Part shown: piece by piece, positions 18,643 to 26,985 of the stretch
Position numbering within the stretch: position 1 is the stretch's first letter
How the letters are laid out: each line of letters begins with the position of its first letter
DNA from: Paramicrobacterium agarici
GTDB taxonomy: Bacteria; Actinomycetota; Actinomycetes; Actinomycetales; Microbacteriaceae
DNA: 64,000 nucleotides
Reading direction: 5' to 3'
Assembly (NCBI RefSeq): GCF_002563955.1
Contig: NZ_PDJE01000001.1
Span: 1,364,001-1,428,000, forward strand
The notes under the pieces: model-generated
The model's database searches: none
Seen by the model: the letters and a program-made list of their open reading frames with translations, nothing else
Told to the model about the DNA's origin: nothing
Made by a program: the position numbers and the translations under genes

Positions 18643-20184
18643 GTGGACGACAGCACATCACTCGATCGCGGCGGCATCCAACGTCGTGCCGTTCAGGGCG
18701 TGAGCTGGACTCTCATTCACACAGTGATCTCTATTCCGGTGGCATTCATCGGGACGCTCGTCGTTGCGCGCGTTCTCGGCGTCGTCGATTTCGGACGCCT
18801 TGCGTACCTCACCACGGTGATGGAGATTGTGACGGCGGTGCTCACCGCCGGACTGGGAACTGCGCTCGTGCAATTCGGCGCCCGACGGCATGCGACCGCG
18901 AGGTACGGAGAGGTAGAGCATCTCCTGGCGATCTCGCAGGGTTTCCGGTTGGTGATCTTCGCGCCGCTGCTCGTCATCGCGATGCTTCTCGTCGTCGATG
19001 TTCCGACGCCGCTCATGGTGACAGCCATTGTGTTCGGGGTCCTTCTGCCTGGCTACTTCGGTGAAGCATCCTCGGGCCTCGCCATCGAGAACAAGACGGC
19101 GGCCGACGCGAAGATCGCCATGCTGAGCAATCTCGCGATTCAGGTTGCCGTCGTCATTGCGGTACTGATGATGAGGCAAGCGGATGCTGTCTGGGCGACG
19201 CGCATCGCGGCTGCGGGTCTCGCCACTGCCCTCGCTCTGATTCCCCTGCGTGCGAGCTATCGTCGCGCGGTGCTTCGACCGAAGCTCCCGCGACGCTTCC
19301 CACCGGGCTTCTGGGCCTTCGCGATACCGACGGGAATCTCGCTGCTGATCGCTCAGCTGGTCATCTCGCGCACCGAAGTGGTGCTCCTCGAGGCATTGAG
19401 CACGCCGGCTGCGGTCGGAATCTATGCCCTCGCGTTCGGTGTGGCGGGCAATGTCTTCGCGCCAGCTCGAGCGTTCACAGGACCGCTCATTCCGGCGCTG
19501 TCGAGCCTGTCGGAAACGACTGATCGCGCGACCATGGGGCGCGCGTTCGCCCGGACACTTCGCGCATCGTCAACGGTGAGCAGTCTGCTCACCGCGGGCG
19601 GGATCCCCGCCATCGCTGTGCTCGTTCCCGTGCTGTACGGAGCTGACTTTGCCAGTGCAGCTCTGCCCGTTCTCGTGCTCGGCTGCGCCAGCAGCATTGC
19701 TGTTGCATCGACTCCGGTCATGGCGTTCACTCTGGCGCGGCAGTCCGCCCGTCATCTCCTTGTCGTCAACGTCGGAGCCCTTGTCGTCAATGTCGCTGCT
19801 GCGTTCCTGCTGATTCCGCCACTGGGTGTCTGGGGCGCGGTGCTTGCGAACATTGCCGGTGTGCTCACGCGTCTGATCGTTCTGCTGGCGGGTGAGGCTC
19901 GCGCTCTCGATATTCGCAATGGCGCGGTGCTGCGCATGATGGTGCCTGTCGTCTGTGGGATTGGTGCAGCGTGGATCTCGTGGGGCGTGGCAGCGCTGGC
20001 TCCGCTGCCGGCAATCACCGAGGCATTCGTGTGCGGGCTCGTCGGCCTGGCCGCCGTGTTCGCCCTGCTGCGACTCTGCCGCACGGGAATCGATGCGCAC
20101 GACGCACGCGTCATTCTTGACGGCGCGCCTCGACTTCTCGTGCCCATCGCGCGTCCCGTGATCGCTCTGCTCACGCGCCGCTGA
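18643..20184 (+). CDS. Polysaccharide flippase, Wzx/MOP family
   Basis: This 513-residue membrane protein should flip the lipid-linked repeat unit across the membrane for polymerisation. It has about twelve to fourteen hydrophobic segments. The N-terminus has the family pattern QRRAVQGVSWTLIHTVISIP and VLGVVDFGRLAYLTTVMEI, and VGIYALAFGVAGNVF lies in the middle. An ATG at 18613 is in frame, but it lies within the putative -10 box. The GTG at 18643 has AGGAGA a few bases upstream, so I chose it. The gene stands alone, convergent with the glycosyltransferase that ends at 20189. Confidence 0.9.
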   Translation: MDDSTSLDRGGIQRRAVQGVSWTLIHTVISIPVAFIGTLVVARVLGVVDFGRLAYLTTVMEIVTAVLTAGLGTALVQFGARRHATARYGEVEHLLAISQGFRLVIFAPLLVIAMLLVVDVPTPLMVTAIVFGVLLPGYFGEASSGLAIENKTAADAKIAMLSNLAIQVAVVIAVLMMRQADAVWATRIAAAGLATALALIPLRASYRRAVLRPKLPRRFPPGFWAFAIPTGISLLIAQLVISRTEVVLLEALSTPAAVGIYALAFGVAGNVFAPARAFTGPLIPALSSLSETTDRATMGRAFARTLRASSTVSSLLTAGGIPAIAVLVPVLYGADFASAALPVLVLGCASSIAVASTPVMAFTLARQSARHLLVVNVGALVVNVAAAFLLIPPLGVWGAVLANIAGVLTRLIVLLAGEARALDIRNGAVLRMMVPVVCGIGAAWISWGVAALAPLPAITEAFVCGLVGLAAVFALLRLCRTGIDAHDARVILDGAPRLLVPIARPVIALLTRR

Positions 20185-20188
20185 ATAG

Positions 20189-21316
20189 TCAGATGTGCGC
20201 GTACAGGGCGTCGTATGCGCTCGCCGTGTGATCCCACGTGAACGATCTGACGCGGCGGCTGCCGTTCTGGGCGAGGGCCGTCGCCTCTGAAGCGTTCGTG
20301 AGTACAGCGCGAAGTGTGGCGGCAAACGCATCGATGTCCGTCGGATCGCACAGCATCCCGTCGACACCGTGGGTGACGAACTCGGGTGGTCCGCCCCGAT
20401 CAGTCACGACAAGTGGCGCCCCGGCACGCCATGCTTCAAGCGCAGCGATTCCGAATGCCTCGAACCGGCTTGGTACGGCGACGACCGCGGCGTCGCGCAT
20501 GAGACCGGCAACGTGCTCCCGTGAGAGCCTGCCGGGCAGGATCACGCGATCGGCGACCTCGTTCTGGATTGCCATCTCTCGCAGCTGCCCGGCTTCTGGT
20601 CCGTCCCCGCCGATCACGAGGCTCACGCCAGCGCCCAGGTTCGCCCGGGCGAACGCACGTACGAGCAGATCGAAGCCCTTCACGTGCTGGAGGCGGCCGA
20701 CAGCCGCGATGTACGGCCCCGAGATTCCGAGCGATGGCGTCTCAGCCGGCTCCTCAAGGGCGATGCCATTGGCGACGACCGTGCCGTCGTTCGGTGCGAG
20801 GCCGAACCGCTCTTCAAGATCGGCCAGCACGACCCGTGAGCATCCCGTGACGACCACCGACCGGCGAATGGCCGATTGCAGGCTCGTGCGCGCCAGCCGT
20901 GAGTGGTCGAACACTCCTGCATCATCGGCGATGGTCTCGCCGTGAGAGCTCACGATCAGCGGAGTGCGATGGGCGGCGGAGAGGGCGGTCGCAAACGTAC
21001 CGTTCGGGCCGAAGCAGTGCACGTGAATGATGTCGGGCCGTAGCGCGCGGAACGCTCGGTTCCAGTGGCTCCACGCACGAGGTGCCGCTGCGGCAAACCG
21101 CGCAACATCGCGAACGTTCCGGGCAGGCAACGGAGCGGGCAAGTCCCAGACGGGGACGCCGTCGAGCTGCCGAATGGAGAACCCACCATCGCGGTCGACC
21201 GTCCATACAGCGACCTCGTGACCTCGCCGACGCAGGGCAGTCGCGACATTGCGCACGTGCTCTTCGACGCCTCCCACGTGAGGTGAGTAGGAGCTCGTCG
21301 CGAGTGCGATTCTCAT
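20189..21316 (-). CDS. Glycosyltransferase family 4
   Basis: This 375-residue GT-B enzyme is predicted to add a sugar to the repeat unit in the cytoplasm. The N-terminus MRIALATSSYSPHVGGVEEH is a standard GT4 acceptor-domain start. The donor domain has IAAVGRLQHVKGFDLLVRAF, LVIGGDGPEAGQL and VAVPSRFEAFGIAALEAWRAGAPLVV with the E-x7-E motif. Longer frames exist to 21442, but the ATG at 21316 has GGAAGG eight bases upstream. It is divergent from another GT4 gene. The 93-base gap between them holds a CCCCGAACGGGG element (21348-21359) but no clear GTGAG-N5-CTCAC palindrome. Confidence 0.9.
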   Translation of the reverse strand: MRIALATSSYSPHVGGVEEHVRNVATALRRRGHEVAVWTVDRDGGFSIRQLDGVPVWDLPAPLPARNVRDVARFAAAAPRAWSHWNRAFRALRPDIIHVHCFGPNGTFATALSAAHRTPLIVSSHGETIADDAGVFDHSRLARTSLQSAIRRSVVVTGCSRVVLADLEERFGLAPNDGTVVANGIALEEPAETPSLGISGPYIAAVGRLQHVKGFDLLVRAFARANLGAGVSLVIGGDGPEAGQLREMAIQNEVADRVILPGRLSREHVAGLMRDAAVVAVPSRFEAFGIAALEAWRAGAPLVVTDRGGPPEFVTHGVDGMLCDPTDIDAFAATLRAVLTNASEATALAQNGSRRVRSFTWDHTASAYDALYAHI

Positions 21317-21347
21317 TGACGGTGCCTTCCGTGACGCGAGGCGTGCG

Positions 21348-21359
21348 CCCCGAACGGGG
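21348..21359. promoter_or_regulatory. CCCC/GGGG inverted element between divergent GT4 genes
   Basis: CCCCGAACGGGG is a perfect inverted pair with a four-base centre, between the two divergent glycosyltransferase genes. It is a member of the second repeated element of the locus, here without its usual palindromic partner. Confidence 0.4.
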
Positions 21360-21409
21360 ACAACCATAGTGCGAAGCCGATTGCTAATGTGAGCCCACAA
21401 GGAGGGCAC

Positions 21410-22645
21410 ATGAGCCAGAGGCGCACACTTGTGCTGAGCCACACGGCGCAGGAAGGCGGCGCCGAACTCGCGCTCGTCAGGCTCGCTCGCGTGCTTCGCG
21501 AACGAGGCGAAGACGTGCGCGTGCTGCTCTTCGCCACGGGTCCGCTCGAGAAGACACTCGCCGCCGCCGGTGTGCCTGCGGACGTGCGCCCGCTTGACCC
21601 CGGCCTGGTCTCAGCATCCCGTGCCGACATCGCACGAGGGGGACGGATGCTGTCGCAGCTCGCAGCCGCGGCAGGCTTCGCTGTCAAACTCCGCACCGCC
21701 ATTCTCCAGGGCAACGCAGACCTCATCGTCGCGAATACGCTCAAGGCCGCCGTCTTTGCCATGGTCGCCGCGCCGATCTCCGGGCGAGCGTGGGTATGGC
21801 ACCTGCACGATCGTCTTGCCCCGGACTACCTTCCGCGCGTGCTCGTTACTCTGATGCGCGCCATCGCCTTGTTCGGACCGCGCACGATCGTCGTCAATTC
21901 GCAAGCGACGCTCGCGACGATCCCTCGAGGCGCACGGAGCCGGGTTGTCCTCGCGTATCCCGGTCTCACTGACGAGGCATTCGTCGACGCGACGCCCGAT
22001 TCTCCGCGAGTCGTCGGCATCGTCGGACGAATCAGCCCGACGAAAGGTCAGCGAGTGTTCGTGGAGGCCGCCGGAGAGCTCGCCCGGACCCATCCGGACG
22101 TTCGCTTTCGGGTGATCGGCGCGGCACTCTTCGGCGAATCGGACTATGACGCGAGCGTGCGCGACGCAGCCGAACGATGGGGCCTGGGAGACCGGGTGGA
22201 GTTCACAGGCTGGGTGAGCGACGTGTCGGCGCAGATCGCGCGACTCACTGTGCTCGTGCACGCGTCGCCCGTGCCAGAGCCGTTCGGCCAGGTGGTCGTC
22301 GAGGCGCTCGCCGCAGGAGTGCCGGTTGTTGCCGCCCAGTCCGGCGGCATGGTCGAGATTCTGGATGCCAGCGAGCCTGCGACGCAGACGCCGCAGTGCG
22401 GATGGCGAAGCACCGACACCGGTGTGCTCGTTCGCCCCGGCGATTCCGTCGCGCTCGCCGCTGCGATCTCGGCTGTGCTCGACGACCCGGCAGCAGCCCG
22501 CACACGGTCATGCGCGGCGCGCGCCGTCGTGCGAGATCGATTCACCATCGCCGGCACAGCGGACGCCGTATCCGGCGCCTGGGGCGCGGTGCGTCGTCAG
22601 AGACCATCCCAACGAATGAGGAGAAGACGTGAAACTGCGAACTGA
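21410..22645 (+). CDS. Glycosyltransferase family 4
   Basis: This 411-residue GT-B glycosyltransferase starts TLVLSHTAQEGGAELALVRL, the usual glycine-rich acceptor loop. It continues with VVGIVGRISPTKGQRVFVEAA and VHASPVPEPFGQVVVEALAAGVPVVA, the donor-binding motif. The ATG at 21410 has a near-perfect AAGGAGGG ribosome site; the frame also opens at 21389. The last 17 bases overlap the PqqD-like gene, so the lasso recognition protein is made from the same transcript. Sugar specificity is unknown. Confidence 0.9.
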   Translation: MSQRRTLVLSHTAQEGGAELALVRLARVLRERGEDVRVLLFATGPLEKTLAAAGVPADVRPLDPGLVSASRADIARGGRMLSQLAAAAGFAVKLRTAILQGNADLIVANTLKAAVFAMVAAPISGRAWVWHLHDRLAPDYLPRVLVTLMRAIALFGPRTIVVNSQATLATIPRGARSRVVLAYPGLTDEAFVDATPDSPRVVGIVGRISPTKGQRVFVEAAGELARTHPDVRFRVIGAALFGESDYDASVRDAAERWGLGDRVEFTGWVSDVSAQIARLTVLVHASPVPEPFGQVVVEALAAGVPVVAAQSGGMVEILDASEPATQTPQCGWRSTDTGVLVRPGDSVALAAAISAVLDDPAAARTRSCAARAVVRDRFTIAGTADAVSGAWGAVRRQRPSQRMRRRRETAN

Positions 22646-22886
22646 GGGAGTCACCTGGCAGGAAATCGATGGAGAACTCGTCATTCTCGATCTGGAATCC
22701 TCGGTGTATCTCACAACGAACGTAGCCGGCGCAGTGCTGGCAAAACGCTTGCGCGAAGACCGCACCATGGCCGATCTCACCGGTACGCTCACCGCGGAGT
22801 TTGGCATCGACGCAGAGACGGCACAGCGCGACGCATACGACTTCGTGCAGCAACTGCGCGAGAAGAATCTTCTGCTCGAGGTCTGA
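22629..22886 (+). CDS. PqqD-like RiPP recognition protein (lasso B1 candidate)
   Basis: This 85-residue protein is a stand-alone RiPP recognition element: a small winged-helix protein that holds the leader of a precursor peptide and brings it to the modifying enzymes. The sequence fits the family: TWQEIDGELVILDLESSVYL at the start, then VAGAVLAKRLREDRTMADL and a helical DAYDFVQQLREKNLL end. No other B1 candidate is in the window, and the lasso precursor at 29.6 kb has the leader motif that B1 proteins bind. It overlaps the upstream glycosyltransferase gene and lies apart from the lasso operon, so its link to that pathway is inferred. Confidence 0.85.
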   Translation: MKLRTEGVTWQEIDGELVILDLESSVYLTTNVAGAVLAKRLREDRTMADLTGTLTAEFGIDAETAQRDAYDFVQQLREKNLLLEV

Positions 22887-22931
22887 CCTGGTTGAGGCGC
22901 GAGTGCGCCGCAGATGCACCTGTCCCCCTAA

Positions 22932-22946
22932 GTGAGGGTAGCTCAC
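22932..22946 (+). promoter_or_regulatory. Palindromic operator before the aminotransferase gene
   Basis: GTGAGGGTAGCTCAC has both half-sites perfect. It overlaps a CCCCTAAGTGAGGG element (22925-22938). It is 60 bases upstream of the aminotransferase start and should govern that gene and the cytidylyltransferase behind it. Confidence 0.7.
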
Positions 22947-23005
22947 GTTCTGTCTCGCGGGTAGTGTTTCGCCTAGTCGGTGAAACCACGAGCGAAGGAG
23001 TCGGA

Positions 23006-24361
23006 ATGTCAGAGAGTGAGCGCGATTTCACCCTGTCGAACCGTGCCCAGACGTTCCTGCACGAGATGGTTCCCGGCGGTGCCCACACCAATGCGCGCGG
23101 CTCTGACCAGTACCCCGAGGGCATGGCGCCTATCATCGTCCGCGGCGACGGAGCGCGCGTCCTTGACGTCGACAGCAACTGGTTCGTCGAGTATGGTGCC
23201 GGGCTCAAAGCCGTGACGCTCGGACACGGGTACGAGCCCGTCGTGCGGCGCGTCTGCGAAGCTGCAAGCAGTGGGGTCAACTTCACGCGCCCGTCGGTAT
23301 GGGAAGTGCGAGCTGCCGAACGGTTTCTCGAGATGGTGCCGACAGCGGACATGGTCAAGTTCGCGAAGAACGGCTCTGACGTCACAACGGCAGCGGTGAA
23401 GCTCGCCCGGGCCGCGACAGGGCGGGACCTGATCGCGGTATGCCGGACGCAGCCCTTCTTCTCCGTCGACGACTGGTTCATGGCGACGACGTCGATGGCC
23501 AGCGGGATCCCTCGTGCCGTGCGCGACCTCACCGTGCACTTCGACTTCAACGACCTGGAATCGCTGAGGACTGTCCTCGCGCAGCATCCGGGTCAAATCG
23601 CCGCAATCGTGATGGAGCCGGCTACCGGCACGCGTGAGCCTCAGCCGGGATTCCTCGAGGGCGTCCGTGAGCTGGCGAACCGCGACGGCTCTGTGCTGAT
23701 CTTCGACGAGATGATCTGCGGCATGAGATGGTCTTCTGCCGGTGCGCAAGCCGTTTACGGCGTCACGCCCGACCTGTCGACCTGGGGTAAGGCGCTCGGC
23801 AATGGGTTCAGCGTGTCGGCCCTCGCGGGCAAGCGCGATCTCATGGAGCGCGGCGGGCTGAACACCGACGAGTCGCGGGTCTTCTTGCTGTCGAACACGC
23901 ATGGTGCCGAAACGACCGGACTCGCAGCCTACCTCGCCGTCGCAGACACGTATGCCGAGCGCGACGTCGTGACCGAGATGGAGGCGGCGGGGCAGAAGCT
24001 TCAGATCGCCCTGCTCGATGTGATCGAGTCTGCGGGAATCAGCGAGTATCTCAGTGTGTTCGGGCGACCGTCAGCACTCGTTTTCGGCACACGGGATGCC
24101 GCTGGCGCACCGTCCCAGGAATATCGCGCACTGCTGTTGCAGGAGCTGCTGCGACACGGGGTGCTCTGCCAATCGCTTGTGATCTCTGCGGCTCACACCG
24201 ACGACGACATCGACGTCACGGTGGAAGCATTCCGGCGTGCCTCAGCCGTATATGCACGCGCAATCGAGTCGGGAACGACGTATGGGTACCTCGCCGGCCG
24301 GGCTGTCGCGCCGGCGATCCGCGAATTCGCGGCTCCCCGAAGACTGGAGGTTCAGGCATGA
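23006..24361 (+). CDS. PLP aminotransferase, glutamate-1-semialdehyde aminomutase-like
   Basis: This 451-residue class III aminotransferase resembles HemL in layout: RFLEMVPTADMVKFAKNGSDVTTAAVKLAR near the front, an IFDEMICGMRW Asp site for the PLP ring, and STWGKALGNGFSVSALAG with the PLP lysine. Only the labelled key parts matter here. It overlaps the cytidylyltransferase by ATGA and has an operator upstream, so it acts in sugar or small-ligand metabolism of the polymer rather than in haem synthesis. Its amino-group acceptor is unknown. The ATG at 23006 is preceded by GAAGGAG, which settles the start over the longer frame from 22892. Confidence 0.85.
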   Translation: MSESERDFTLSNRAQTFLHEMVPGGAHTNARGSDQYPEGMAPIIVRGDGARVLDVDSNWFVEYGAGLKAVTLGHGYEPVVRRVCEAASSGVNFTRPSVWEVRAAERFLEMVPTADMVKFAKNGSDVTTAAVKLARAATGRDLIAVCRTQPFFSVDDWFMATTSMASGIPRAVRDLTVHFDFNDLESLRTVLAQHPGQIAAIVMEPATGTREPQPGFLEGVRELANRDGSVLIFDEMICGMRWSSAGAQAVYGVTPDLSTWGKALGNGFSVSALAGKRDLMERGGLNTDESRVFLLSNTHGAETTGLAAYLAVADTYAERDVVTEMEAAGQKLQIALLDVIESAGISEYLSVFGRPSALVFGTRDAAGAPSQEYRALLLQELLRHGVLCQSLVISAAHTDDDIDVTVEAFRRASAVYARAIESGTTYGYLAGRAVAPAIREFAAPRRLEVQA

Positions 24362-25158
24362 AGGTCGTGCTGTTCTGCGGCGGGATGGGAATGCGCATCC
24401 GCGCCGACAACCATTCTCTGCCCAAGCCGATGACCATGATCGGCGACCGGCCGATGCTCTGGCACATCATGCGCTGGTACGCCTCTCACGGGCACACCGA
24501 CTTCATTCTCTGCCTCGGCTACGGTGCCAGCGCGATCAAGGACTTCTTCTTGTCGTACCGCGAAACCGGCTCCAATGATTTCCGTCTCTCTGAGGGAGGC
24601 AAGACCATCGAGATGTTCGACACGGACATCTCGGACTGGACGATCACGTTCGTCGATACGGGACAGTCAACCGCAATCGGAGAGCGGTTGCGGCGCGTGC
24701 GCCCGTACCTGGGATCGGACGAGATGTTCCTGGCGAATTACGGAGACGGACTCTCGGACGTCGACATGAACAGTCTTATCCGCTCACTTCCCGAGTCGAG
24801 CGTCGGCAGCCTCCTCGCCGTTCCGCCACAGGATTCCTTCCACGTGCTCGGTTTCGGTTCCGACGGGCGCATGACGGGTCTTGAAGCCGTCGCCGACATG
24901 GATATGTGGATCAACGGCGGGTTCTTCGTGTTGAGGCAAGGGATCTTCGACTATCTGCAGCCTGGGGACGACCTCGTCATGAATGCGTGCATTCGGGCCG
25001 CCGCCGACGGCCGCTTCACGGCAAACCGGTACACGGGATTCTGGGCGTGCATGGACACTCTCAAGGAACGGGCATATCTCGAAGAACTGCATGCAAGCGG
25101 CGAGGCTCCCTGGGAAATCTGGAAGCAATCGGTGCCCAGCATGCAGCTGGTCTCGTAG
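24358..25158 (+). CDS. rfbF: Glucose-1-phosphate cytidylyltransferase-like
   Basis: The protein should make CDP-glucose from CTP and glucose 1-phosphate, feeding CDP-6-deoxysugar synthesis. The 266 residues follow RfbF closely: LPKPMTMIGDRPMLWHIMRWY, DFILCLGYGASAIKDFF, WTITFVDTG, LANYGDGLSDVD and WINGGFFVL. The nucleotide loop reads GGMGMRIR, where most relatives have GGLGTRL, a small deviation. It overlaps the aminotransferase stop (ATGA). The matching CDP-glucose 4,6-dehydratase is 11 kb away at 36.3 kb and carries the same operator type. Confidence 0.85.
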   Translation: MKVVLFCGGMGMRIRADNHSLPKPMTMIGDRPMLWHIMRWYASHGHTDFILCLGYGASAIKDFFLSYRETGSNDFRLSEGGKTIEMFDTDISDWTITFVDTGQSTAIGERLRRVRPYLGSDEMFLANYGDGLSDVDMNSLIRSLPESSVGSLLAVPPQDSFHVLGFGSDGRMTGLEAVADMDMWINGGFFVLRQGIFDYLQPGDDLVMNACIRAAADGRFTANRYTGFWACMDTLKERAYLEELHASGEAPWEIWKQSVPSMQLVS

Positions 25159-25167
25159 CCGAGCACT

Positions 25168-25809
25168 GTGAGCGCGCACGTGCATCTGCCGTCAGGTCCG
25201 CTGACGGTGCTCGCCATCGGTGCCCACCCCGACGACATAGAGATCGGATGCGGCGGGGCGCTGCTGAGCCTTGAGCGACGCGGCGCCGTCGACGTGCGCA
25301 TGCTCGTGATGACGGGCACCGAAGAGCGACGTGCCGAGGCCCGCCACGGTGCGAGGCTCTTCGGCGCTTCTCGCGAGCCCGTGCTTCCCGGACTTCTCGA
25401 CGCTCGGCTTCCTGAGCACTGGGGCGCCGTGAAAGACGCCATGCACGACTTCCGCGACAGCTCGCCATCACCGGATATCGTCTTCGCGCCTCGCGTCGAC
25501 GACGCTCACCAGGATCACGCACTCGTCGGATCTCTCGCATCCACGGTGTGGCGAGGACCTCTCCTTCTGCACTATGAGATCCCGAAATGGGACGGCGATC
25601 AGGGCCGACCGAACGTCTACCTCCCACTTGCCGATGACGTTGCCGTCGACAAAGTCGGCCGCCTCAACGAGGCGTATCCGAGCCAGCATTCGCGTGTCTG
25701 GTGGGACGACGAGTTCTTCTTCAGCATTCTGCGTCTTCGTGGTGCCGAAGCTGCCACACGTTATGCAGAGGCGTTCACAACCCGCAAACTGACGTTTGCG
25801 TTGTCGTGA
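25168..25809 (+). CDS. PIG-L family deacetylase
   Basis: PIG-L enzymes are zinc hydrolases that remove acetyl groups from N-acetylated sugars or similar compounds. The 213-residue protein has the metal-binding AIGAHPDDIEIGCGG near residues 16-30 and the PRVDDAHQDH motif near 108-117, so the zinc ligands appear complete. It starts with GTG 9 bases after the cytidylyltransferase and probably shares its transcript. It converges with the lasso operon, whose last gene ends 21 bases on. A role in modifying a sugar nucleotide or the finished glycan is likely; the substrate is unknown. Confidence 0.87.
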   Translation: MSAHVHLPSGPLTVLAIGAHPDDIEIGCGGALLSLERRGAVDVRMLVMTGTEERRAEARHGARLFGASREPVLPGLLDARLPEHWGAVKDAMHDFRDSSPSPDIVFAPRVDDAHQDHALVGSLASTVWRGPLLLHYEIPKWDGDQGRPNVYLPLADDVAVDKVGRLNEAYPSQHSRVWWDDEFFFSILRLRGAEAATRYAEAFTTRKLTFALS

Positions 25810-25830
25810 CTCGATCCCGAACGCGGCAGA

Positions 25831-26985
25831 TCAACTCGCCGTGACGGGCGCGGCCTCCCGGACGGCATTCAGATAGGCGCGGCGCGCGGCAGCATCCGGA
25901 ATGTCCTCGTCGAGCGGATTTGCCGCTGTGCCGCTTCGGCGAACCTGCGCTTCGATACGACGAACGTCCGCCCACTGCCAGAGGGCCGACCCAAGTGACC
26001 CGAGCGCGCTATCGCGTGCGCTTGAGAACTCCAGACCCGAGAGTCCCGGGTCGTCGGGCAGCCCGGGGAACGGGCGTGACGCATCGCGCAGCCGCGCGGC
26101 GCGACCGGACAGCGACGCGGCCACCGCCCGCAGTTTCGGAGGCGTGGGGAGCACGACGTCGAATGTTCGCTCAACACGTTCGAGGACCATCGAGACGGGG
26201 GTGGCCACCCGTGTGCGCAGCGCATCCGCGGCGAATCGCTGCCAATCGACAGCGGGGTTCAGCGCCGCGTGCAGCACGTCGGCGATCCAGACCAGACGGT
26301 TCGCGCCGTTCTGAGCGGCGTGAAAAGCGACGTGGAGCAGCAGGTCACCCGGGTCGAATACGGGCACGGTGACCCCGGTTCCGAGTGTGATCAGCTCGGT
26401 GCGCTCCAGCATCTCGGGAAGATCGATGCGGAAGGTAGACCGGGCCCTCGGAGTGACAGCGATGTCCCAGTGCAGGTCAAGGGGAAAGCCGGACGGCCCG
26501 CTCATGGCCATCTCGGCGCGCGAGAGCCGGCGCATCTCCGGCCAGTTTCGATCGACGAGGCAGAATCCGGATGCCTCGAGCGACGCGAGTGCGGGGGCGA
26601 AGTCCGCGGGGTGCACGAACACGTCGACGTCCGTGTACTCACGCATGTCGGGGTGAGGCCACACCGTATCGCTAAGGACGGGTCCCTTGGACACCGCCCA
26701 CCGAACGCCGGCGGTGGCGAAGGCGCGAGCGACACGGCCCAGGTCGTGACCGGCCTGCATATGACGCAGCAGCTGCTGATGCCGTTGGGCGTCGAGAATC
26801 GGCATCCATTCGCTGGCCTCTGGGCACCCGTGCAGCCGTCGCCGGAGAGCGGGAAGGACCCGGTGCATGCGACCGGCCTTTAGGAGCTGCCGGGCGTCAA
26901 GGTTGGCGGGCAGGTGCTCTCCGGAGCGGTCGCCCGCGGCACTCTCGACGAGGAGAGTGGCAAGCGGGCGACGCAATGTGCTCAC
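25831..26985 (-). CDS. Nucleotidyltransferase-fold protein of the lasso operon
   Basis: This 384-residue protein belongs to the putative nucleotidyltransferase family often found beside lasso and PqqD genes. The signature is visible: WAVSKGPVLSDTVWPHPD near 97-113 with the conserved Lys-Gly, then REYTDVDVFVHP with the metal-binding D119 and D121, and LDLHWDIAV later on. In the pseudomycoidin system a homologue adds sugars to the phosphate placed by the kinase; a like role here is an inference. The GTG start at 26985 shares GTGA with the kinase stop. It is the last gene of the operon. Confidence 0.82.
   Translation of the reverse strand: MSTLRRPLATLLVESAAGDRSGEHLPANLDARQLLKAGRMHRVLPALRRRLHGCPEASEWMPILDAQRHQQLLRHMQAGHDLGRVARAFATAGVRWAVSKGPVLSDTVWPHPDMREYTDVDVFVHPADFAPALASLEASGFCLVDRNWPEMRRLSRAEMAMSGPSGFPLDLHWDIAVTPRARSTFRIDLPEMLERTELITLGTGVTVPVFDPGDLLLHVAFHAAQNGANRLVWIADVLHAALNPAVDWQRFAADALRTRVATPVSMVLERVERTFDVVLPTPPKLRAVAASLSGRAARLRDASRPFPGLPDDPGLSGLEFSSARDSALGSLGSALWQWADVRRIEAQVRRSGTAANPLDEDIPDAAARRAYLNAVREAAPVTAS

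Noticed and set aside
21390..21402. GTGAGCCCACA before the GT4 gene at 21410 as an operator
   Set aside because: There is no CTCAC half at the right distance, and it overlaps the ribosome site.
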